Shown here in pieces: positions 39,219 to 51,100 of a DNA stretch of 64,000 nucleotides; within the stretch, counting starts at the first letter, position 1, and every line of letters begins with the position of its first letter. Source of the stretch: Bactericera cockerelli (taxonomy: Eukaryota; Arthropoda; Insecta; Hemiptera; Triozidae); NCBI GenBank assembly GCA_024516035.1, contig CM044960.1, positions 17,926,183-17,990,182 on the forward strand, written 5' to 3'. The notes beneath the pieces were generated by a model that worked only from the letters and a program-made list of their open reading frames with translations, was not told the origin of the DNA and ran no database searches. Both the position numbers and the translations under genes were made by a program.

Positions 39219-39939
39219 TGCAGGTAATCAAACCAGAATCCGGCGAAAAGTGTTTTTATACAGTCATACTATGGACCTCTACAATTTACGAGGAATTTTA
39301 AAATGTCTCTGAGAAAAATTGTGTGTCCCTTTTAAGAGGGTTATTATACAGGTCTTAATTTCTCTTTTCCTAAATGTAAAATTTAGAGGCGGAAAATATG
39401 GATATGAGATGAAGAAGAAATGTTGAAGGGAAATTGTTTTACGGATCCTCCCTGCCCCTCATTTACCTGGAAAATAGCATCGAGGGAGTGTACCTACGCG
39501 TTAATCCCTTTTAAAAGCAGAACAGTGGGAAAGTGGGAAGTTTGGAAAAGAAGGAGGGATAACAGCGAGGAGATGAAAATTGAAAAGGGGGAAATTGAAG
39601 TTGGAGTGAGAATTTGACTCGAGCCAGTAGAAGGGATACTTTGAAAAAGCTATCTATCTCTTGTTCAAATATTAAACAAGAAATGTGGAAATCAAATGCA
39701 ACATGACAGAAGAGATGGGTAATACTTTCTCCCTGTCACTCTAGCACCGTGGCTTTACGTCCTAAACCGAATAACAGTTGAAATTTGACTTCATAAACAC
39801 ACAAACTACTCCACAATGATTCATTCTTAGTAAAAGTATGTATGTATGTGGTTTCATTGTGATATGGGTATTGTGTAGTGGACAGCTCTTATAACAATTA
39901 CTCCAAATTCCATCATTTTCCAGTATCTATCCATATTCC

Positions 39940-40110
39940 TTTTCGTATGTCGTCTGGTCGCTACCCATTCAAATAGCTCCTCATTTCTCCTCACGAGTGG
40001 AACCCGGACATCCAAGTACAGAGCAGGAAATTTCTGCGCTGCTGGGGATCGAACCCAGGTCACCGTGCGTGCAAGCCAGTGCTCTACTTAACTCGTCCAC
40101 GGTGACTACT
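39940..40110 (-). repeat. SINE-B (tRNA-derived)
   Basis: Complement of CTGGGTTCGATCCCCAGCAG with TGCACGCACGGTGACC, then the CATTTCTCCTCACGAGTGGA tail. Confidence 0.75.
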
Positions 40111-43100
40111 TCATTCTTAGTAAAATTATTTGAAATCTTCTTGTATTTCCGAGTAATAATTAAAATATGCAACTTGTTGCTGACCAAAAAGAGCACAAAA
40201 TCTCCTTCTTATGAAACCACTCTGAATAGGACCCCACATAATAAGTATAATAGACTTCCAGAGATTCTCGAATGAGTTTATATTGCTTTTATATGGAACA
40301 TATTTCCTTGCTAATGTGTGAAAGGAATATTTTAATATGACCTCTCTCATAGGGAGTCCCTTAATATGGGGAAAAATTCTACGCATACTTGGTAAATTTA
40401 TTTTTAATTGAAACTCAACGTGCTGGGAATTTTCATTCCTAAGTTATTGTTATCAGTATTATCAATAGATACGAGTAGAAATACAATAAAAACTAAGTAT
40501 GCAAAAGAAATGATCAAAATAAAGAAACAAAATCATATCGTTATCAAAATTGCCCAAGTTAGAGATACCTATGTAACTATTGATTTGATTTTTTTTTTTT
40601 TTTTTACATCAAAAGCATAAAATGAAGCTAACTTTACTTGTAGGTATGTAAATAAATATTCGATAGGTAATTTAAAAATAACAAAAATCCTTCAAAATAT
40701 TATGTCAAAATATTTTCGTTAATTTGCTATTTGAAACAAAATTCCCTTTTTTGGTCAATATTGCAATAAAAATGACCGAATTAAAATTAATAAGCACAAC
40801 GTCTGTAAAAACACGATAAAGTTATAATAATATTCCTTGGTAACTTTAAACACGAGATTTGTTTAAAAAAATATAATTAAAAAGTCAAACTCGACTGTTA
40901 TTAATTTAATTAAATTACTTTTTACACTAAAAAACATAAAATTCACGAACAAAAAATTACGCTTTTTCAGGAACTTTTTTCCGTTCAAAACAACCACATG
41001 TTGAATGAGCACAACACAAAGGGAAAAGAAATTTTGAAAGAGAAAAAACTGGAAAGCTCAAAAGAAACGGGAGCGGAGAGCCTGGCAGAAAGCGTCCCGA
41101 GCACTTGTACATAAAAGCTCAAATATGAACAGACTAAACAGTTTGTTTTGCACAGGGGGCTGCACTCGCGGGTGGTAAACTTACAAATGGAAGACCCGAG
41201 ACGGGTGATAACGTTTTTGTGTGTGTTTTTAACGCACCATTGTTCCTATATTTTTATTAATCTATTAGTGTGGTAATGTGAATTTCTTTTCTATGATCCG
41301 ACCTCGGTGGTTGAGGCAAAGCTCTGGAATTCTGGAATATTCAAGCCCAGCCAGGTGGTTTTTCAAATTACATAGGGAAAACATAGACGTGTTATGTTCT
41401 CTGGTGTTCTCAGCTTAATTTCACGATGTTTTAAATTCAAATAGAGAAAAATGATAACTCACACAAGTCTGGATCCCATGGGTTCGATTTTATTCATTTG
41501 GTCTAAATTACTCTTCTATCAATTTTTCTCAACAGTTTTTCCTTACTTTAATTATTGGAAGGATAAACTTTGAGCTTTTCCAGATCCACTTGATAAATGT
41601 TTTTTCGTTTTTTACTTTTGTTATTTTTTGTAGCAGATGGCGTTTTCTATTAGATCGGAGTACTTTTTTCTTGAGGTCATTGTTTGGCTTGGCATCTTCA
41701 ACCACTTGAGTCGGCTTCAACCACTTCAATATCCTGAGTGCATAAGGATAACATTAAATGACTTAGATTAGCAGCAACTTTCTTCAATTCTTCAATACAA
41801 GGCCAGGTCAATAGTTCAAGAGTATATCGGAGTTCTAAAATACAGCACAATAGAAAATGGCAAACAGAAGTTAATGAAACAAAAACATGGAATAATCAAA
41901 AACATGTTTCATCATTCATTTATAATGAACCAACAACATGCCCTGTGGCAGAACAATATTAATACCGAGAGGGGATGAGAGGGGGGTGGTTGATTAATTT
42001 TGTTTCCCCCTACCAATATTTCGAATTCGCCGAGAAATTATTGTTTTCAATAGGTAAATTGACTGGAGGTCAATTCATGTTTTGCTAAATATGTAAAATT
42101 TGGGAACGTGAACAGTTGTTCATTTCGAAAGCACGGAAAGCTCCGGGGTATGCTTGCTATACGAAAGATGCTAGTTCTTACTTACCTCTGTCTAATCTGA
42201 TAAAAATTGTATTCAAGACGAATTTCAATATTTGAAAAGATATCTTTTGGTACTATTAACCCAGCACCTACATAAAAGGGATTTTGTAACATAGAACACA
42301 AGCGTCGAAAATTCCGAATTAGCTGTTCTCGTGCGTATGAAAAAGAAAACTATCATGTGATACCTAAATGTGTTGCGTGAAAAACAACAAAATATTTTTT
42401 CAACCATTAAAGAGTGGCAAGTATTTATTAAAACTGGTCCTAGGAAGGAAATTGATAACCTTGCCCTAAAACTGTTGTGTTTCTTTTATTTTGGGATAAA
42501 AAGATCAACCAGTTCCTTTTGTAGTACGAGGCATCTTTTAACTCTATCAAAAAATCTCTCCATACAGGGTGTAGCTCCATTAGATGTCAATCAGAAATCA
42601 GTTTGCAGGGCAGGTATATTCGGTATACAAAAAATCCAATTAATCTTATACTTTATCTCAAAACACTTTTGTTGTTTTTGGACCAAAACGACACTCTCTC
42701 ACGTGTTTGAGTATAACTCAAGAAATTTAATATAATAGACAAAAAATTCCTAGATTAGTCAACAAAATATCTTATTATATTTTTTCCTTAAGAATAAAGT
42801 GTTGTTTACACTTTAGAAGAGCTGCAAGTTGGAAAACCGCTCAATCATGAAACGGGGTACAACTGCTCCACACGTAAGTTGAGAAACTTCCAGCGAGTTC
42901 AGGATATGGAGAGTGACGACTGAATTTTAATTTCTCATATTTTTTTTATTTATCGTATGGCTTTATTACACATCTCAAAGTGAGTAATAAATTTGATCAG
43001 GAAATCTGATGGCAGTGATTGTCTGATCGCCAAAATTGTCAGTACTTTTAGCCTTGTGAACCACGAGGAGGCGTACTAACATTTCTCATAATGGTTCGTT

Positions 43101-43281
43101 GGCTTGTAAAGTTACATCTTATGGAGGATAAAACCCCAATCTCAAATGACCTTTTTCATTTTTATTTTATCCGTCATATTTCTAATGTTATGAATAAACA
43201 CGTGAGAGAGGGTCGTTTTTGTATTAAAAAAAAAACACAAATTCGCATAAATAATAATAATAATAATAATATCGCCTTGTT

Positions 43282-43467
43282 TATACTGCCCGATTAAGAC
43301 TATTAAAGTCCCATTATTCCAGCAGTAAGCCCAAGACATATTATTATGTGGTAAAAATCCCAAATGGGAGGATAACTTGTCATGTCCCGGCTGGGTTTCG
43401 AACCCACGACCTCTGGAATCTCTGGATTCACAGAGTTCCGCCTTTACCACTGAGCTACCGGGACAGT
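43282..43467 (-). repeat. SINE-C with near-complete tRNA head
   Basis: Minus strand 43466-43384 reads GTCCCGGTAGCTCAGTGGTA ... GGGTTCGAAACCC...CCGGGACA. It has a 7-bp acceptor stem and good A and B boxes. The anticodon loop closes at six bases and the sequence runs on into a SINE body ending CTTAATCGGGCAGTATA. It is a SINE rather than a working tRNA gene. Confidence 0.75.
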
Positions 43468-44734
43468 ATAAGACATAAAGTATAAGTTATCTGTATTTTT
43501 TGTAGCCTTAAAAATTATTCGGATTGACGTCTGATTGAGTGACACCCTTTATGCAGAAACAATTCCTAGAAAACAAAATCCTAAGGAAAAAATTTAATGC
43601 TGAAATACGAGGGACGAAGGAGCTGTCTTTTTTCTATTAAAGTTTTTAAGTTTTCAATGCTTAACGACACAGTTTTCACTTGGGGTAATTTAAAAAATGT
43701 GTATGTATAATGTAATGTACATATGATACAATCTTGATAAGAGTATGGTATCCGTTACTCTTTTATGTAAAAGATTCGACTTGAAAGAGCATGTTAGAGA
43801 AACTGCCTGTCAAGAGCAATGTAGACATCGTTTGTTGTCGTTATTATATTCTCGTATGGCTCTAATGAAAAAAGGTTAATACTGGTATATAGATAATTAT
43901 CATGTATATCATACATTAACAATAGTATATTTTTATTAAAGAAAGAATATGAAGCTTACAGACACAAAATTTATGATACAGATTATGCATAGTCATTAAT
44001 ATTAAATATTAATCTCTACATATCTTCCTTTGTTTTTGTTTTTCGACATGATTTAAATAAAATGAGGCATTAAAAAATACATTAAATAAATTATGGTTTG
44101 TGAACCTCTTTTTGAATATCAAATATAATCATTCTTACTTTTCAAGTTAAATTCTCTTCTTCTTCTTGAACAAATCACGAGCGCAAGCTTTTAGTAGTTA
44201 AGATAGCTGGGACCAACCAGACGAAACATTCTGTTATTTTAACTGTATTCTATTGTTAAAGCGTGTGAAAATCCATCTTCCTTTACTCATTGAGGTAGAC
44301 TATTTTTTTCTAATATGGACTATTTATTGCAGGGATGTCACACTGGTAGACTATTTTCTTCTTTTATGGACCCGTGCTGTCAAATCGTGCGACCTGCTGC
44401 GAGCGTAAGGGTATAGTATTAAATAAATTTAAAAGTTACAAATTCTTAATTTATACTGCCGGCCGGCGTAAAACTAGAGTCCATTTTTTCAGCAGTTTCA
44501 ACAAGCTGTCATATATTTGATATTTGACGAAATAAATTAATAATATAATTATGTTTGCATGTAGAATCTTGTTTTATAGATTTTTTCTGAAACTTTTTTT
44601 AAAATAAAATAAAATTATAATTATTGGTGAACGTTTTGCCAGTCCCTCTGCAAACGAAATATTGTCCTTAATACATTTTGAGTTTGATGAGCCTGGTGTT
44701 TTGCAATGATTTTTACCATGGTGTCTTACTTTTA

Positions 44735-44772
44735 AGATACTTTCCACCGATAGAAATCGGTGGAAAGTATCT
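44735..44772. repeat. Perfect 17-bp hairpin downstream of the midasin stop
   Basis: Arms AGATACTTTCCACCGAT (44735-44751) and its complement (44756-44772) enclose AGAA. It lies 168 bp past the stop codon, so it is likely within the 3' UTR. Confidence 0.9.
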
Positions 44773-44939
44773 AATAATATTTATAGGATCACTTCACCCA
44801 AACTGTTAATTTCTTTCTCCATCAGAAATTTCTTGGGAAGTAAATGTATAAGTAACAGTCAAAACTTATCTCTAATGATGGATTTGGCTTGATATAGTAG
44901 CTTGAAACATCAGCTAGGCAAGAGTAGAATGGAAGTTAT

Positions 44940-45122
44940 TCAGCGATTGGACGTGACCAGCTCAAACCACTGCCTCAGCGCATCACTCAGCACGGACGGC
45001 AGACTGTTGATGTCCCTCAGGATGAGATAGAAGGGAAAGGGAAATGAGTCGAGGTAAGAATTGAGAGCGACCACTTTGGCTTTCTGGTTGAACACAGGCA
45101 TTCGAATGTCCAGGATTGAGTT
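44940..45122 (-). CDS. MDN1: Midasin last exon (C-terminus and stop)
   Basis: 60 codons and a TGA stop at 44942-44940: NSILDIRMPVFNQKAKVVAL, NSYLDSFPFPFYLILRDINS, LPSVLSDALRQWFELVTSNR. The SYxxxFPFPFYxILRDxxxLPxxLSDALRQWFELV ending is the canonical C-terminus of midasin. The acceptor is CTGTTCTAG. No convincing poly(A) signal lies immediately downstream. A candidate AATAAA on the minus strand lies near 44322, which would put the perfect hairpin at 44735-44772 in the 3' UTR. Confidence 0.96.
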   Translation of the reverse strand, partial: NSILDIRMPVFNQKAKVVALNSYLDSFPFPFYLILRDINSLPSVLSDALRQWFELVTSNR

Positions 45123-48100
45123 CTAGAACAGACAAGAAAACGTTCAAATTAAAATACTATTTTATGCATTTATTTATCCTAGAATGTTTTTTCGAGCGCT
45201 TTTTGGGCCCTGAAAAACGTCTCTATCATCAGTTCACTGCGTTATCCGGGGTTAAGTGGCAGAGAATGCCTAAGGCATTAACTTCGCCCCGGATTACAAT
45301 ACATTGTATTATACTTTACAAACTGTTTATTTCTTATCTTAAAATTTTTGAATAAATGTTAATACATTTTTATCTCTAATGATGATTTTTGATATGTAGC
45401 TTCTTGTAGGCTAAAATAAAGTCGCTATTATACAGTAACACTGCCTCATCTCACTCAGGCCAAATGATGCGTGGTGGTTTAGGAGGAGGCACATCATTAT
45501 TAGGATTAGCTAGCAGAAACGTTCAAAAAAATACATTATCTTTATTTATCCTAGAAGTTTTTCGACGCTTTTTGGCCTGAAAAAGTTTATCACAGAGGAA
45601 ACGTGTTATGGCAGGTGCTAAGCAAACTCGCGTCATACCATACTATTTAATATGTTCATTCTTTCTCTCAGAATATGTTAAGTTCTTCATCTGCTTTTTT
45701 GGACAGCTGAAAAAAGCTGATATCTTATCCACGAGTTTAGGCAGCATCTTATTAGGTAGCCAGGAAAACTCTCTATCACTTTGGACTGAGGATTGCTTGA
45801 TAGGAACACGAGGAACACGTTGTGGACCTGCCAGCTTACAGCACTCCTCACTGTTTCGCCTCTGTTGATGTCCCCCGTCGGATATGATGACAGAGCTGCG
45901 CACGAGTCCGAGTGCTTCTCGGCGACGAAGAGCTTGCACATTCTTACGAGATGCACTCGGGTTTGTTGTCGAATTTGAACTGTTGAATATGTGTTACAAG
46001 AGATTGTATCGTTATTACTCGTATGCAATTAAGTCAGTGAAAATGACCAGATTACGAAAACGGCAAAAATATGTAAAGCAATATATTGCATGCAGTATAA
46101 CAGAAACAAACTGCCAGCTATTGGTTGATTTCAAGGACTCCAGAGGCTTCATGAACAGCTTAGCTATCTGGTTGATTTCAAGGACTTAAGAAGCTTCAAA
46201 CAGATAAAGAATCCAAAAGTTCTCACTATGTCGGTGTTTGGTCCGCATGGATCAGTCAGATAAACACTGTGGGGTAGGACGAGCTGGGAATAGTTGTGAC
46301 GACAACAATTTCCTAATAGCTTAGAGATACCACAATGAAACTAATATTTACTGACCCAGTTGAGAGACCGTCAGAACAAGTCGGCGTAGCTTAATCCGCT
46401 ACAACACAACAACAAGACAAAAGTCTTTGAAACTTGATACATACATATGTAGTTAAGGCGCTAGTCTAGTGATCTAGATAGCGTAGTGATTGAGCCGTTG
46501 CCGTTGGTTCAAATACCACGCAATGTATGATTTTTTTTAATTTGAGATTTCTACCACGTAATAAGGGCACCATAACAACTGCTGGAATAAAAGGTCTCTT
46601 TAGTCCTAATCGGGCATATAGTTAAGTGTCTTATTTTATTCTCACCTGGCTCCACTGAACTCGCTGAACTGATCGCCCAGATGGTGTAGTACTCTGGTGG
46701 TCTCCCCGAAACTCACTATGGACAACTCTCCTGTTTCCAGCAGAGTCAGAGCTTTGCTCACTAGCGCCAAGGATTCGAAGGCGAGCTGACGAGTCATAAG
46801 CACAATAATGTTAGATACTTCAACTAAAAAACCAACCTCAGTAGCTTTTTTTAAGCTTTATTAGGTAGAACAAAAAATATATACAGTAGAACACAATAAA
46901 ATATAAAGAAAAACAAAAAGATTAAACAAATATACAAGAAGGAAAAAAAGAGAGAAATGTCCTACCTAAAGGGCGGGGTTAATGCCTGTGGCAATCTCTT
47001 CCACCCAACGCCTTAGCTTGACCGATAAGGCGGCGGACTTGTAACCTAGAGGTCGGTGGTTCAAGTCCCGGTTACAGCGTAAATTTAGTACAGCCAGTTT
47101 GCGTAGTTGAGTCATCACAAAAGTGATTAACACAAATATGATAACTTTTTTTTTTAACTACTTGAACTAAAAATAAGTAATAGATGTTTTATTTTAAAAA
47201 AGCCCTCGAATTGACAAGTACGTGTATTGCTCGCTCCGATGTTGTACATCCAAACCATAGGGACAGTGATATCAAGCAATTAAAATTGCATAATCTATAC
47301 TTATAAAAGCAACATCCCCACTCACTGGTGATCAATCGGCAGTAAATCCGTAACAATATTCAGGAAGCTGAAACTTTGAATATAGTTTGTTGATGTTTGG
47401 ATATGAATTAGAGATAATAATTTTCTACATTCCACAGGGGACACTAGCCAAGAGTAGAAAATCTTTGTAGTGACGGAGTACCAGGAACAAGCTAGTTATA
47501 CTCACTACAATAATGAGAAAAAATTCTGTCCGAAATGTACAAGCATATTTTCTGAGAAAATAAATGAACTGAAAGAGCCAACTCCAGCAGACCTACCTCT
47601 TTGGACTGGTTATCCGCCATACTGGAGGAGTCATCAATTGCCAGAACAATCTGGTAGTCCCTCTTCTGAGGTTTGGTCCTTCGGAGCCAGATCTTGTCCT
47701 TGCGGAATTTGCTGGCAATGTACGGAATGACCTGGGAAGCAAATGAAAAGATGTTCATTATTTTTGTTCTACAATTTAAAATGATAAATTTTAGCGGCAT
47801 TACGAGATTGATAGTGGGATATGATGGTTGATTAAGAGATATGATTTGTTCTCATTATGTCGATGCAAACCACTAAAAATTGTGACATCATAACACAACT
47901 AACTATATTAAAAATAATAATAATACTCTTTACTGGAAGGTATCTACCAGGCGAGGTTAATGCTCAAAGCATTTTCTACCACCTAACCCTCAGAGTCTTA
48001 TTATGGGAGGAACCGAGTTCCTTCCCATCGACCTTTTTTTTACCGACTTCCTTCCTGGTCATGGTTTTGACCTTACCGACTTGCTTCCGTTGAGTTCCTC

Positions 48101-51100
48101 CCCGATAACGAATTGCTTCCCGTTTACCTGGTCTAAGAGAAGGTCTAAACAAGAAGATTTAGTCCTTGAAGGCCATACCTAGGGTTAATAGTAGGATTAG
48201 TTAAAATACAATGTAGGCCATGCCTACATTGTATTTCAAATTTGGTCCTATGTCAAATTCGGTCCCTTAACACTTCCCGCGCCACGTCAGACGTATGCGT
48301 CCGACAGTGAGTTACCAAAAAAGTGCATGTCAGACGTATGCGTCTGACAGTCCTTCCTCACTTTAAATTGCATGGGTTAGGACCCTTACTGATTCTTTAA
48401 AACTAAAGTGTTTAGCATTTTTATAATTCTGGGCCTGGAGGAAATTTCTTTTTTTATCTTTCATGAAATGAGTTAAAGGCATAGTTGCTATTGGGCCTGA
48501 GGAAATGTCATGTTTGCTCACGGAATGTTAAAAAAAAAAAAAGGGCGGAGTATGTATCGTCCAAATTGTCATGTCGGCTGGGTTCGAACACACGCAACCT
48601 TTGTATTCTCACCTTCCGCATGTTGATCCGCCTGCCAGTTCTGAAGTCACCTCGCAGGCTGGAGGCGCGGGTGGGTTCCAGCACAAGCCGCAGCTCCTGG
48701 CTGAGTTGCTGGGCCAGGGGGGTGACGGCCGCGGAGAACAGGTCCCAGGCGCGGGAGGCTTCCGCCGTGGGGGGAGGCTGAGGAGGAGGTGAGAGTTTAA
48801 TTTTATTTTAAACTATTATGATTTTTTTTTTCTAGAGAGGAGGTCAATCTTCTTGCAATTCAAGACGAACACCAGGACCATCTCTGGCTCTGGTGGACAG
48901 TGTGAGGTTTAGGCAGTGTGAAAACGATGTGCCATACCCACTAAACATCCTCCTCTCTTTCTAATCTCTGTACCCTGGAACTGTTGCATAACATTACTAT
49001 TATGATGAGAGAAAAAATTGCATACCTACCTTTAATACAACTACATACATAAATATCCCTTAAGAAATAGACTGCGATTTGGTGTTGGTAGATATAAAAG
49101 AAATCTATTAAAATGGAGAACCTCTTTTGATGAGCAATAACAAGTCATGACTCATCTCCGAACTAAATCCTTTAACGCTCAACCCAAGACTTGATTAAGG
49201 GAAATGAGACAACAAACCAAACTGAAACCTTTTGGTGATATTCTCGTGACATTTGACACGGATCTTAAAGAGGTATAACAAAAATGTGCGTTAATTTCGG
49301 TCAGAATATTTATGCATTTACTGGGATTCTATATTCTAATTCACAGATCGCCACACTAACCTGTAAATCAGACCGTTCAACTATTAATGCATGATACCAA
49401 TACCAAATAACTTTACTGAGTAAAAAGCAATAAAATAAACCATAATGAAGAATATTACTTTCATAAACTTATGTAAAATACAATGTAGCAGCAATATCAT
49501 TATTCTATCGTGTATGACTCTTTATGTCATCTCAACATTCTCAATGGGTGGTTGTAATGAGAGTTCGTTACAATCTTGTTCCTGTATTTTGCTACTCATA
49601 ATATTATGTACCTAATGTAAATTAAAGTCAATAAAGCTCTAACTATTTTAGGATTGAGTGGAAGAGATTGCCATAGGCAATAACCCCGCCCTTTAGTAAG
49701 GACATATGTTTTTATATATTTTTCTATTCTTTTTCATGTTTATTGTATATATTGTTTCCATTTTTTTCATTGTTAAAATAATTATTTGTTTTGTACATTA
49801 TGTCCATTTATCTATACTTATAAAAGAGAGTTTCACTGACTGACTGACTGACTCACTCACTGATTCATCACTGTTTCTCCGAACTGGTAAGTCCTAGAAA
49901 GCCAAAATTTGGTAGGTAGCTTTGTCTTATAGTGTAGATGTGCGATAAGACGGGATTTTTCGAAATTCCCACTACAACACCTGCCATTGGCGAAAAAGGA
50001 TTTTTTGCTTTGCGGGCCATGCCTCGGCCCGCAAAGCGGACGACAGCCCGCTAGTATCTAATAAAGTGTAAAATAATAATAACTATGGTTCTGAAATGTA
50101 ATTTATAGAATGATAGCTCGTAGCGCTCACCTGTGTCCAGCTAGCCAGCTGCCTCTGCAGAGCTAGCCGCAGTTCTGCAGGGTCCAGGGCCAGGCTGGTC
50201 AGGTCCAGAGTCTGGAACTCGCTGGTCTGCGTGTGGAATGTGGTCTCCGCGCCTCGCTCCGCGCTCTGAGTGGCTACCGCGTCTCCCTCGATCTGGAGAG
50301 GAATGTATGTATGATTTTTTTTTTTTTTTTTTTTTTGATTTTATTTGTGGTGAAGCACAAGGCCTCTTCACAATGTTTGTGGGTAGCGCAGCATTACTAA
50401 GAGCCTCCTGTACTTTTCGAATTCTATTACATTAATTTCTTTTTACTCTGGTAATGCCGCCACTGGTCGTTACTCATACAATTAACTACTCATTTTTCCT
50501 CACGAGGTAGGAGTGGACCCCGAACATCCAAGTGCAGAGCAGAAATTTTTTTGCCCCGCTGGGAATCGAACCCAGGTCACCATGCGTGCAATGCCTAGCG
50601 CGATAACTCACTCTGCCAAGGTGACTACCTATTTCCATCTGGTAGTCTCGTGAATAATAATAGGGAATTTCCATCTGGTGAATATGTTTGATACACTTCC
50701 AGCACTTTATTTTTGTGCAGCCCATTCATCATACGGTGACGTCATCGTGAACGATGGTAGCCAGACAGTGGAGGGATGACTCAGCACTTCTACCACTGTC
50801 TTTAAAAGGAGGCCAATAATTGACAAGGGCCCCAGAACCAAGCCAATACTGGTGTACTCCCTGTTTATAGTCCCCCAGCCAGCCTGCTTCTCTACTTCCT
50901 GTTTATAGTCTCCCAGCTAGACAGTCCATTACAAATTATAATGAGAAAATGGGAATCATACTAACCGGATCTGGGACTTCTTCCAGAAAGGTTTTTCACT
51001 CTCATAATCCCCAAATCTCCCTTCAACTGCTAAACCACCCACTCTGATTGGTTTATTTGAACAAAATTTGACGGTTGAAAGGGAGATTTGGGGATTTTGA

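Larger units (their letters stand above)
35491..44734. other. Non-coding, SINE-bearing
   Basis: Holds SINE-D, SINE-B and SINE-C copies and fragments of SINE-A-like text near 36680 and 41300. Open frames in 42370-43450 share an inverted stretch and are not genes (see findings). Confidence 0.6.

Noticed and set aside
43384..43466. A working tRNA gene
   Set aside because: The acceptor stem and boxes are good, but the anticodon loop has six bases, the T stem has a mismatch and the sequence continues into a SINE body with other copies in the window.
45793..46189. Plus-strand frames opposite midasin exon 7
   Set aside because: They overlap the exon antisense and the low-quality duplicate region, with no motif.
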